Shown: positions 8,822-17,083 of the stretch, piece by piece
How positions within the stretch are numbered: the first letter of the stretch is position 1
Layout of the letters: each line of letters begins with the position of its first letter
Source of the DNA: Silicimonas sp.
GTDB lineage: Bacteria > Pseudomonadota > Alphaproteobacteria > Rhodobacterales > Rhodobacteraceae
DNA length: 64,000 nucleotides
Reading direction: 5' to 3'
Assembly: GCA_022824315.1 (NCBI GenBank)
Contig: JAJEAC010000106.1
Location: 1 to 64,000 of the forward strand
Made by a program: the position numbers and the translations under genes
The notes under the pieces: generated by a model
The model's database searches: none
Told to the model about the DNA's origin: nothing
What the model saw: the letters and a program-made list of their open reading frames with translations, nothing else

Positions 8822-9859
8822 ATGGTCGACGTGACTGTGCGAGGGGCCGGAATCTTCGGGCTCTCCATCGCCTGGAAGGCCTTGCAGCGTGGCGCACGTA
8901 TTCGGGTCATCGACCGGAACGGCCCCGGCTCGGGCGCGTCGGGCGGCATTGTCGGCGCGCTCCAGCCACACGCACCCGATCCATGGAATGCGTTGAAGCA
9001 GTATCAGCTCGAGAGCCTGATCGAAGCCCGGGACTTCTGGGAAGGGGTCGATGCGACTTCGGGCGCCTCTTCGGGTTTCGCCCGGGTGGGCCGTCTACAG
9101 CCACTCATGCGCGAACGCGACGTCGCGCTTGCCCGCGAGCGCGCCGACGCCGCGCGGGCAAACTGGGGTGAAAGCGCATCGTGGGGGATCATCGATGCTC
9201 GGCAAGCCGGCAATTGGATCCCGCCCTCCCCCACTGGGCTGCTCGTTCACGACACGCTGTCGGCAATCGTGCACCCGCGTGACGCAATTCGGAGCCTTGC
9301 GACGGCAATTCGGGCGCGGAGAGGAGAAATCGCTGCCGACGGACCCGACCAAGGACAGGTCGTCTGGGCGACTGGCTGGAAAGGGCTGCTTGAACTCGAG
9401 GCCGCGCTTGGCCGACCGGTCGGCGGTGGCGTGAAAGGACAGGCCGCACTCTTTCGCCATGACGCAGGCGGCCAGCCGCAGATATTTGCCGACGGGCTTC
9501 ATTTCGTGCCTCATCTCGACGGCACGCTGGCAATCGGTTCGACCTCGGAGCGCGACTTTGCAGCTCCAACTACGACCGACGACCTCCTGAATGACATCAT
9601 TTGCCGCGCAGGAAAGATCATGCCGGTCCTGACCGAAGCCACGATCATTGAACGCTGGGCGGGGGTTCGGCCACGCTGTGTCAGCAGGGCGCCACTGCTA
9701 GGACCATGGCCCGGGCGTCTCGGCCATCATGTCGCAAATGGGGGATTCAAGATCGGATTTGGCGTCGCGCCGAAGGTCGCGGAAACCATCCTGGACCTGG
9801 TGCTGGAAGGCGTGGATTCCATCCCTCCGGAACTCCACACCGAGCGGCTTCGCGGTTGA
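8822..9859 (+). CDS. FAD-dependent oxidoreductase resembling the MnmC C-terminal domain
   Basis: 345 residues from the ATG at 8822; a TTG at 8816 (better spaced from GGGGGA) is possible. It begins with the FAD fold RGAGIFGLSIAWKALQRG, then SGASGGIVGALQPHAPDPWN, FVPHLDGTLAIGSTSE and RWAGVRPRCVSRAPLLGPW. This is the DAO fold; SGASGG..QPHAPD is the pattern of the MnmC oxidase half, which cleaves carboxymethylaminomethyl-uridine to aminomethyl-uridine. Divergence from mnmD supports that role. A glycine-oxidase-like function is the alternative. Confidence 0.8.
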   Translation: MVDVTVRGAGIFGLSIAWKALQRGARIRVIDRNGPGSGASGGIVGALQPHAPDPWNALKQYQLESLIEARDFWEGVDATSGASSGFARVGRLQPLMRERDVALARERADAARANWGESASWGIIDARQAGNWIPPSPTGLLVHDTLSAIVHPRDAIRSLATAIRARRGEIAADGPDQGQVVWATGWKGLLELEAALGRPVGGGVKGQAALFRHDAGGQPQIFADGLHFVPHLDGTLAIGSTSERDFAAPTTTDDLLNDIICRAGKIMPVLTEATIIERWAGVRPRCVSRAPLLGPWPGRLGHHVANGGFKIGFGVAPKVAETILDLVLEGVDSIPPELHTERLRG

Positions 9860-10094
9860 ACTGCATGGAGGAACCGAATACGTCATTTTTATCAAGCTGC
9901 CCAGCAACCGACGCGAAATTCGGCCTCCCTCCCGCATGTAGAATCCGGATCTGGATGAGGGTGGCCGGCACGCTGGCCATGTGCCAGGCAGACCCGATTG
10001 AGGAGAGATGTCCGGACGACCCCGAGGCCCGAGAAAAACTCGCCGAACCGATCTTCGGCGATGACGAGCGCAACCACGAGCAATCGAGAGATCA

Positions 10095-10892
10095 ATGTTG
10101 AAGATGTTTCAAGTCGATGCGTTCACGGATCGCGTGTTCGCAGGCAACCCGGCCGCCGTCTTGATCCTCGACGAGTGGCTGGACGACGCTGTCATGCTGT
10201 CGGTTGCGCAGGAGAACAATCTCTCCGAAACGGCGTTCGCCGTCCCAACCGGTGCCTCCGCATGGAGCTTGAAGTGGTTCACGCCCGCGCATGAGGTAAG
10301 ATTCTGCGGCCATGCAACCCTGGCAACCGCACATGTCTTGACTGCCGAGTACGGGGTGCGCGGAACGATGACTTTCCACACACGGATAGGCGATCTGCGG
10401 GCCGCGAAAGAAGGCGACGCCTGCTGCATCAACATTCCGGCCTTGCCTCCGGAACCGCTGAACGCCGCGCCAAGGGAACTGGACGGGGTCTTTGCGGAAC
10501 CTCCGATTGATGTCTTCCGCAACTTCGAGAACGTCTTTGCAAATCTCGGCAGCGAGGCAGCCGTCCGTCGATTCGAACCTGACCTGATGCGGAAGAGCCG
10601 GCAGGGCAAGACCGGGCTTGCCGTGACCGGTGTCGGAGACGGCACGTCCGGCGCTGCGTTCGTATCACGGTACTTTGCACCCGGTGCCGGCATCTCCGAG
10701 GATCCAGTGACGGGGTCGACACACGCGACGCTCGCTCCCTACTGGTCGGGCATCTTGGGCGCCTCTCGTGGATGGGCCTTTCAGGCCTCGCCTCGTGGCG
10801 GCTGGCTGGATTACGAATTGGTCAAGGATCGAGTCCTTCTCCGTGGAGCCGCCAAGACGTTCATGGAAGCAACGATTTTCCTGCCCGACTGA
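10095..10892 (+). CDS. PhzF family isomerase-like protein
   Basis: 265 residues. FQVDAFTDRVFAGNPAAV, the catalytic-Glu motif QENNLSETAF (Glu about residue 45), HEVRFCGHATLATAHV and EDPVTGSTHATLAPYW are all typical of the diaminopimelate-epimerase-like PhzF fold. Outside phenazine clusters the substrate of these proteins is usually unknown, and no phenazine gene is near. The ATG at 10095 is followed by another Met at codon 4. It appears to be monocistronic. Confidence 0.9.
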   Translation: MLKMFQVDAFTDRVFAGNPAAVLILDEWLDDAVMLSVAQENNLSETAFAVPTGASAWSLKWFTPAHEVRFCGHATLATAHVLTAEYGVRGTMTFHTRIGDLRAAKEGDACCINIPALPPEPLNAAPRELDGVFAEPPIDVFRNFENVFANLGSEAAVRRFEPDLMRKSRQGKTGLAVTGVGDGTSGAAFVSRYFAPGAGISEDPVTGSTHATLAPYWSGILGASRGWAFQASPRGGWLDYELVKDRVLLRGAAKTFMEATIFLPD

Positions 10893-11310
10893 TGCCAGAT
10901 ACCGCTCACATGAGCGCCGTCCCTGCATGCCAACCCGAAGCTGTCGAGTTCCGGAGCCGACCACCCAAGCGTCGATGCGGCTTCACGGCAGCGTGCCGTC
11001 CCCCCCCCCCCGCCCAGACCAAGTCCAATGCAAAGGCCGGTCCCGATCCAAAAGACTCCGATACACCTGCCTGAGGCAAGAGCCTGCATACACTCGGACG
11101 GCGCGTGCCACGGCCCGACATGCGGTTGTTCCTTGACAAGGCAATCGAGCATCGATGCTCCAGACGCCCTTGAAATGGAAGTGATCCCGATGCAGCGGGG
11201 CGCAACGGCGCAAGGGTGTGCCGTGGCGCTGACCAAAGCGCATGGCAGCGTCACGCATCGTCCTCCATTTTCCACTTCCACCGGGACTGGAATTCCCGGA
11301 TAACCCGATC
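10893..11310. other. 418-base intergenic region with a 12-C run
   Basis: I see no convincing gene between phzF and rpe. The region holds an uninterrupted run of 12 cytosines at 11000-11011. Short open frames cross it on both strands but show no recognisable motif. Any rpe promoter would lie in its last part. Confidence 0.5.
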
Positions 11311-12006
11311 ATGGATTTCGACCGCTCGATAAAGATCGCCCCGTCAATCCTTGCGGCTGACTTTGCCGATTTCGGACGCGAGATCGAAGCGGTCGAGACG
11401 GAGGGCGCCGACTGGATCCACGTGGACGTAATGGACGGACATTTCGTGCCGAACATCAGCTTCGGTCCCCAGATGGTGACGGCAATCCGCAAGCATGTCC
11501 GCACCGTCATGGACGTGCACCTCATGATCGCGCCGGTTGACCCCTATATCGACGCGTTCGCGCAGGCAGGCGCGGACATATTGACGACGCATGTCGAGGC
11601 CGGGCCGCACACGCACCGCACGCTGCAGGCGATCCGTAGTGCCGGCATGAAATCAGGCCTGGCGCTCAATCCCGGAACGCCCGTGGAGGCGGCGGCGGCA
11701 TTGCTTGACCTCTGCGACCTGGTTTGCGTGATGACCGTCAACCCCGGTTTCGGCGGCCAGGCATTCATCGAATCCCAACTGGGCCAGATCAGGCAGCTTC
11801 GCGCCATGATCGGCGACCGCAACATCCATGTCGAGGTCGACGGAGGGGTCGATCGCCGCACCGCTGGTCTCGTCGCCGACGCGGGAGCGGACGTGCTTGT
11901 GGCCGGCACCTCCGTGTTCAGGGGCGGAACGGCTGCGAAGCCGAGCGGCTACGGCGAAAACATCCGCGCCCTTCGTGACGCGGCGGACAATGCACAAGGA
12001 GATTGA
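11311..12006 (+). CDS. rpe: Ribulose-phosphate 3-epimerase
   Basis: 231 residues from the ATG at 11311, which places KIAPSILAADFADFGREI directly at the N-terminus; an in-frame ATG at 11242 would add 23 residues without homology. The barrel motifs are complete: WIHVDVMDGHFVPNISFGP with metal-binding His/Asp, VHLMI, MTVNPGFGGQ and EVDGGV. It interconverts ribulose 5-phosphate and xylulose 5-phosphate in the pentose phosphate pathway. It is followed after 3 nt by the thioredoxin-fold gene, so they are probably co-transcribed. Confidence 0.95.
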   Translation: MDFDRSIKIAPSILAADFADFGREIEAVETEGADWIHVDVMDGHFVPNISFGPQMVTAIRKHVRTVMDVHLMIAPVDPYIDAFAQAGADILTTHVEAGPHTHRTLQAIRSAGMKSGLALNPGTPVEAAAALLDLCDLVCVMTVNPGFGGQAFIESQLGQIRQLRAMIGDRNIHVEVDGGVDRRTAGLVADAGADVLVAGTSVFRGGTAAKPSGYGENIRALRDAADNAQGD

Positions 12007-12009
12007 TCC

Positions 12010-12567
12010 ATGGCGGCTGCATCACCACCGACTTGCGACTTTGGCTGGAAGGCGCCGTCCTTCTCGCTGCCAACCACCGACGGACGGGTTCTGGCACTTT
12101 CCGACATTGCGGACGCCAAGGGCGCGCTCGTCATGTTCATTTGCAACCATTGCCCCTACGTTCTGGCGGTGCTCGACCGCATGATCAGGGACGCGCGCGA
12201 CCTGCAGTCGCTCGGCGTCGGCGTGGCGGCGATTTGCTCGAATGACGCCACCACCTACCCGGCCGACAGTTTCGACAACATGACGCGGCTGGCCGAGGAA
12301 CGCGGATTCCCGTTTCCCTACCTGCACGACGAGGACCAGGTGGTCGCGCACGCCTACGGCGCCGCCTGCACCCCGGACTTTTTCGGCTTCAATGCCGATC
12401 TGGAACTGCAGTACAGGGGACGGCTTGACGCCTCTGGAAGCCGGCCAGGGCCAAAGGATCTCCGACGCGACCTGTACGAAGCGATGCGGGACGTGGCCTC
12501 GACCGGCAAAGGGCCGCGAGATCAGATACGGTCGACCGGATGTTCCATCAAGTGGAAGGTCGCGTAG
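12010..12567 (+). CDS. Thioredoxin-fold protein of the CNHCPYV family
   Basis: 185 residues, no clear signal peptide. It opens FGWKAPSFSLPTTDGR, as in AhpC/TSA-thioredoxin hybrids, and has the redox motif CNHCPYV (Cys45, Cys48), then GVAAICSND and TPDFFGFNADLELQYRGR. This is a widespread thioredoxin-like family usually noted as peroxiredoxin-like; the substrate is not established. It starts 3 nt after rpe and ends 96 nt before the converging smc gene. Confidence 0.88.
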   Translation: MAAASPPTCDFGWKAPSFSLPTTDGRVLALSDIADAKGALVMFICNHCPYVLAVLDRMIRDARDLQSLGVGVAAICSNDATTYPADSFDNMTRLAEERGFPFPYLHDEDQVVAHAYGAACTPDFFGFNADLELQYRGRLDASGSRPGPKDLRRDLYEAMRDVASTGKGPRDQIRSTGCSIKWKVA

Positions 12568-12663
12568 GCCGATCCTGTCAATCCGCAATCAGGTGTCTCC
12601 GCGCGGCCGGGCAACGGCGCCGCGCAGGTTCCGGGCGGCAAGTGCCGCTCATGCGCCTGCCGT

Positions 12664-15600
12664 TCAGGCCACCAGCCGTTCCGCCACTTTCAGATCAACC
12701 GATACGAGCTGGCTCACGCCCTGCTCGCCCATCGTCACGCCAAAGAGCCGGTCCATCCTGGACATTGTCACCGCATGGTGGGTGATGATCAGGAAGCGTG
12801 TCTCCGTGCGACGGCACATTTCGTCCAAGAGATCGCAGAAGCGCACGACATTTGCGTCGTCTAGGGGCGCATCGACCTCGTCCAGCACGCAAATCGGCGC
12901 GGGATTGACAAGGAACACGGCGAAGATCAGGGCGATCGCAGTGAGCGTCTGCTCGCCGCCGGAAAGAAGCGAAAGCGTCGAGAGCTTCTTGCCGGGCGGC
13001 TGGCAGAGAATCTCAAGGCCGGCATCCAGCGGATCGTCCGATTCGACCATCGCGAGCCTGGCCTTGCCGCCGCCAAACAAGTGCTTGAACAGGGCCGCAA
13101 AATTCGAATTCACCTGATCGAACGCTGCAAGCAGACGCTCACGGCCTTCCTTGTTGAGACTGGTGATTCCACTGCGGAGCTTCCGAATTGCCTCCTCAAG
13201 ATCGGTTTTTTCGGCCACAAGGATCCCGTGCTCCTCTTCCACCTCGCGGGCATCCTCCTCCGCGCGGAGATTTACCGCGCCAAGGGCATCCCTCGTTCTG
13301 CGAAGGCGGATCACGTCCGCCTCGATCCTGTCGGCGGACTGCATTTTCCCAGGGTCGGCATCAAGGGATTCAAGAAGCGTCTCCGGTGTCGTCCGCTGCT
13401 CCTCGACGATCCGCTCTTCCGCCACGGCGAGAGCCTCGCGTGCTGCCTCCATCCGCGCGTCCGATGCGGCACGTCGTTCGCGTGCCTCTGACGCCTTTCG
13501 TTCAGCCTCACGCTCCGTTTCCTTGGCCTTGCGTTCCACCGTTTCAGCCTCGGCCAGTGCATCGGCGGCAATTCGGCGGCTCTCCTCTGCGGCGTCAAGC
13601 TCGTTCGAAAGCACCTGACGCTCGTCCGCGATTCGGTCAGGAGCGCCCCTTGCCTCTTCAAGTTCAGCCTCCGAGGTTGCACGACGCTCGGCCAGCTCGC
13701 TGACCCGAGCCCTTGCATTCTTGAGACGGTCCTTCCACGTGGCGCGCATCGCCACGATCTCTGCAAGGCGGCGCTCCCGGGCCTCCCCCTGGCGCTTCGA
13801 CTCCTCAAGCGCCGAGCGGCATGCGACAAGGTTCCGGCGCGCCTCTTCAACGCCGCTCTTCGTTTTCTCGGCTTCGGCACGCAGCGTGTCGAGGTCGCCA
13901 AGTTCGGCAATGGCCCTCTCCGCCTGTGCATGGCGTTCACGCGCAGCAGACGCTTCATCGGCGTGGCGGCTGACAGCAAGTTCTGAAGCTTCGCACTTGG
14001 ACTCCGCTATGTCCCTGCTCGCCTCGAATTGGGACGCGGCCCGGCCGGCCTCCGTCAAGACGCGATCTGCGGCCAGGCGTCTCTCCCTGGCCTCGCTGGC
14101 CCACTCAACAAGCGCATCCAGCTCCGACTGCAACGCCTCGTGGGCTTCGCTTGCGGTCTTGGCCCGCGCAGTCGCGGTCTCCAGTTCACCTTCGAGATGC
14201 TTCAGGCGGTTCAACTGCTCCATTCTGAGAGCGGCGGCCGAATGCACATCTCCTGCGCCGGCCCGAAATCCATCCCATCTCCAGAGTCGGCCGTCCTTGC
14301 TCACCAAACGCTGTCCAGGCTTCAGGTCGGCCTGCAAGCGCATCGCGTCAGCAGGTTCGACCAGCCCGATCTGGCTGAGGCGCCGCGCAAGCACCGGGGG
14401 CACGTTGACATGATTCGTCAGCGGCTCAACCGGACCCGGCAGGGCCTGCGAGGTCTCGTAGTCCCTAAGAACCACCCATCCGGACTCGGCCTCGGCGCCG
14501 ATCTCCGGTGCACGGAGGTCGTCGGCGAACGCGGCACCGATAGCTTTCTCGTAGCCCGGCGTCACGGACAACTGGTCTACGACCTCTGATTCCCCGGTCT
14601 GGCCATCGTCCACAAGACTCGCCAATGCCGCCACTTCGGATTGAAGCGCCTTGACTTCGCCGTCCGCCGCGGAGCGGACCGCGCGGGCCTCTGCCTCCTT
14701 GCCTTGCGCGGCGTCGCGTGCGTTGTCAGCCTCGAACATCGCCTCTTCCGCCGCCGCTGCCTCCTTTAGGGCGGCGTCCCGCGCGGCAACGGCTGCCACG
14801 CGCGAAGTCTCGGCCTCGGCAAGCGCCTTGCGCGCCGCTTCTCCATCGGACCTGGATTGCCGCTCGGCGACCTTGCTGCGTTCGAGCGTCGTTCGAGCAT
14901 CCTGCGCAAAGCGCTCCGCCGACTGGTGACGGGCCACGAGACGAGCAACGTCCTCGGTCAACTGCGAATTCTCGGTCTCGCGGTCCTGGAGGACGCGCGC
15001 TGCGTCCTGCGCGTCCGCCCCTGCCGCCTCGACCGAATCGGCGTGCAGCTTGCCGACATTCAGGAGTTCGGCCTCTTCTTCGCCCAATGCATGGAGGGTC
15101 TCGACCGCGTCCTGGTCAAGGTCCGCCTCCCTGTCCACGTCCCGTGCAAGCTGAGCGATACGCGCGCCAAGCGTCTCCACGGCGTCCGCCGCACGCCTTT
15201 CCTGTTCGTCAAGACTGTCGGCACGATGCTGCAACCGAGCCAATGCGGCGGCTGCGGACGCTGCCTCGTCCCGAAGCGGCGGCAGCGCCACCTCCGCACC
15301 CGCCCGCGCGTCTGCTGCCGCACGCGCGAGGCGCTCCGCCTCGGACGCAATGCGCGAGTCGTCCGCCAGGGCGGCCTCTGCCGCGGTCCGGGCTCTTTCC
15401 GCCTCTTTCCAGCGCAGGTAGAGAAGGAGACCTTCGGCCTGCCGCAACTGTTCACTCACTTCGCGGTAACGCTTCGCCTGCCGGGCCTGGCGGGCAAGTG
15501 CAGCCAGCTGTGCGGCGAGTTGCTCGATCACGTCGCTGACGCGAGCGAGATTCGATTCTGCGCCGGCGAGCTTCAGTTCGGCCTCGTGCCGACGCTGGTA

Positions 15601-16119
15601 GAGGCCGGAAATTCCGGCCGCCTCCTCGAGTATGCGTCGGCGAGCCTTGGGCTTGGCATTGACCAGTTCCGCGATCTGGCCCTGACGCACAAGGGCCGGG
15701 GAATGCGCCCCGGTGGAAGCATCGGCAAACAGCATCTGAACGTCGCGGGCGCGAACGTCCTTCGCGTTCACCTTGAACGCCGAACCCGCGTCGCGTGTGA
15801 TCCGGCGTACCACTTCCAGCGTATCGGTCGTGTTGAAGCCGGTCGGCGCGGTCCGCTCGCTGTTGTCGAGAATGAGTGTCACATCGGCCGAATTGCGGGC
15901 GGGCCGCGTCGAGGCGCCGCCGAAAATGACGTCGTCCATGCCACCGCCACGCATTGCCGTCGGCCGGTTCTCGCCCATGACCCAGCGCAGCGCCTCGAGC
16001 AGGTTGGACTTGCCGCAGCCGTTCGGGCCAACAACGCCTGTCAGTCCGTCCGCGATGATCAAGTCGGTCGGATCCACGAAACTCTTGAACCCGTTCAGAC
16101 GAAGGCGCTTGAAACGCAC
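12664..16119 (-). CDS. smc: Chromosome segregation ATPase SMC
   Basis: 1151 residues from a GTG at 16119 (GAGG upstream), which gives the normal SMC start VRFKRLRLNGFKSF; longer frames would run into the divergent gene. Walker A GPNGCGKSN is at residues 31-39. Long Ala/Glu/Arg-rich coiled coils flank a hinge at about 490-650 (TPGYEKAIGAAFADDL..VVLRDYE). The C-terminal head has the ABC signature LSGGEQTLTAIAL and Walker B ICVLDEVDAPLDD. SMC forms the ring that compacts and separates chromosomes with ScpA/ScpB, whose genes are not in the window. Confidence 0.96.
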   Translation of the reverse strand: MRFKRLRLNGFKSFVDPTDLIIADGLTGVVGPNGCGKSNLLEALRWVMGENRPTAMRGGGMDDVIFGGASTRPARNSADVTLILDNSERTAPTGFNTTDTLEVVRRITRDAGSAFKVNAKDVRARDVQMLFADASTGAHSPALVRQGQIAELVNAKPKARRRILEEAAGISGLYQRRHEAELKLAGAESNLARVSDVIEQLAAQLAALARQARQAKRYREVSEQLRQAEGLLLYLRWKEAERARTAAEAALADDSRIASEAERLARAAADARAGAEVALPPLRDEAASAAAALARLQHRADSLDEQERRAADAVETLGARIAQLARDVDREADLDQDAVETLHALGEEEAELLNVGKLHADSVEAAGADAQDAARVLQDRETENSQLTEDVARLVARHQSAERFAQDARTTLERSKVAERQSRSDGEAARKALAEAETSRVAAVAARDAALKEAAAAEEAMFEADNARDAAQGKEAEARAVRSAADGEVKALQSEVAALASLVDDGQTGESEVVDQLSVTPGYEKAIGAAFADDLRAPEIGAEAESGWVVLRDYETSQALPGPVEPLTNHVNVPPVLARRLSQIGLVEPADAMRLQADLKPGQRLVSKDGRLWRWDGFRAGAGDVHSAAALRMEQLNRLKHLEGELETATARAKTASEAHEALQSELDALVEWASEARERRLAADRVLTEAGRAASQFEASRDIAESKCEASELAVSRHADEASAARERHAQAERAIAELGDLDTLRAEAEKTKSGVEEARRNLVACRSALEESKRQGEARERRLAEIVAMRATWKDRLKNARARVSELAERRATSEAELEEARGAPDRIADERQVLSNELDAAEESRRIAADALAEAETVERKAKETEREAERKASEARERRAASDARMEAAREALAVAEERIVEEQRTTPETLLESLDADPGKMQSADRIEADVIRLRRTRDALGAVNLRAEEDAREVEEEHGILVAEKTDLEEAIRKLRSGITSLNKEGRERLLAAFDQVNSNFAALFKHLFGGGKARLAMVESDDPLDAGLEILCQPPGKKLSTLSLLSGGEQTLTAIALIFAVFLVNPAPICVLDEVDAPLDDANVVRFCDLLDEMCRRTETRFLIITHHAVTMSRMDRLFGVTMGEQGVSQLVSVDLKVAERLVA

Positions 16120-16209
16120 GGATGTAGCCTCGCAACTGATTCCGGTCTGCCAAATGTCCGGCGAAGACGCCTCAGAGTCAACGACGAACACCACGGAAAG
16201 CGTAACGAC

Positions 16210-16235
16210 CTGCAATTTTCTACAATATATTGCAG
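16210..16235. promoter_or_regulatory. Inverted repeat in the smc / MaoC-like divergent promoter region
   Basis: CTGCAAT (16210-16216) and ATTGCAG (16229-16235) form perfect 7-base arms with a 12-base AT-rich spacer that contains a TACAAT -10-like hexamer. It lies 91 bases upstream of smc and 30 bases before the hydratase start, so it could be an operator for either gene. The regulator is unknown. Confidence 0.35.
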
Positions 16236-16264
16236 ATTCCAGAACTTTGTGCAATGTCGCATCA

Positions 16265-17041
16265 ATGTCGGAGTCCGTGACCATCACCGACCGGATAGAT
16301 CCAGCGCGCGCGCAGGCGCTGCTGGCTACGCTGGACAGGCCTCCGCGCGTCAAGTCGGGTGACGTTCTGCCGCCCCTCGCGCATTTTGCCTTCTTCTGGG
16401 ACCCCGTGGCCGAAGCCCGAATCGGACGCGACGGACACGCGAGGCCCGGACGCCTCATTCCGGAAATGGGCCTGCCAATTCGCATGTGGGCCGGGGGTCG
16501 GCTCGCGTTTCACGCGCCCTTCAGGACCGGCTTTGCCGCCCAAAAGGTGACGACACTGCACGACGTCAAGGAAAAGCGGGGACGAAGCGGCAGGCTTGGA
16601 CTGGTCACGCTGAGGCATGAAATTCATCAGCGCCACGCGCCCGTCATCACCGAATTGCAGGACATTGTCTATCGCGAGCCAGGTCCCCTTTCGGGCGATC
16701 CGCCCGTGGAGGCCTGCCAGGCGCACGAGCGCCACGCCCTCAAGCTTCGCGAAGTCACGCTGTTTCGATATTCCGCGATCACCTTCAACGGCCATCGCAT
16801 CCACTACGACGCCGGCTACTGTCGAGACGAGGGTTATCCCGGGCTGGTCGTGCATGGCCCGCTTCTGGCAACGCGGCTTGCCTGCCTTGCCGCCGAACAT
16901 CTCGGCACGCTCAAGTCATTCACGTACCGTGCGACGGCCCCGCTCTTTCTCGGCGACACCGCGTGGCTCTGCCGCGCCGGTGACAAGTACTGGGTCGAAG
17001 GCCCGGGCAGAAGGCGCTGCATGATGGCGACAGCGACCTGA
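16265..17041 (+). CDS. MaoC/FAS1-like hydratase, mesaconyl-C4-CoA hydratase type
   Basis: 258 residues from the ATG at 16265. HFAFFWDPVAEARIGRDGH, the WAGGRLAFHAPF block and RYSAITFNGHRIHYDAGYC with the catalytic Asp/His area and GLVVHGPLLATRLA match the double hot-dog hydratases such as mesaconyl-C4-CoA (or itaconyl-CoA) hydratase and HTD2-like proteins. These act on short branched acyl-CoAs in the cytosol. No citramalate, itaconate or hydroxypropionate genes lie next to it. It diverges from smc and converges with the MttB-like gene. Confidence 0.78.
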   Translation: MSESVTITDRIDPARAQALLATLDRPPRVKSGDVLPPLAHFAFFWDPVAEARIGRDGHARPGRLIPEMGLPIRMWAGGRLAFHAPFRTGFAAQKVTTLHDVKEKRGRSGRLGLVTLRHEIHQRHAPVITELQDIVYREPGPLSGDPPVEACQAHERHALKLREVTLFRYSAITFNGHRIHYDAGYCRDEGYPGLVVHGPLLATRLACLAAEHLGTLKSFTYRATAPLFLGDTAWLCRAGDKYWVEGPGRRRCMMATAT

Positions 17042-17083
17042 CGAAACCGGCGCCAGGCAATCCTGACGTGCTGCCAGGCCGCT

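Noticed and set aside
10092-10379. Short gene overlapping phzF on the minus strand
   Set aside because: Fully inside the phzF coding region, no motif and no ribosome binding site.
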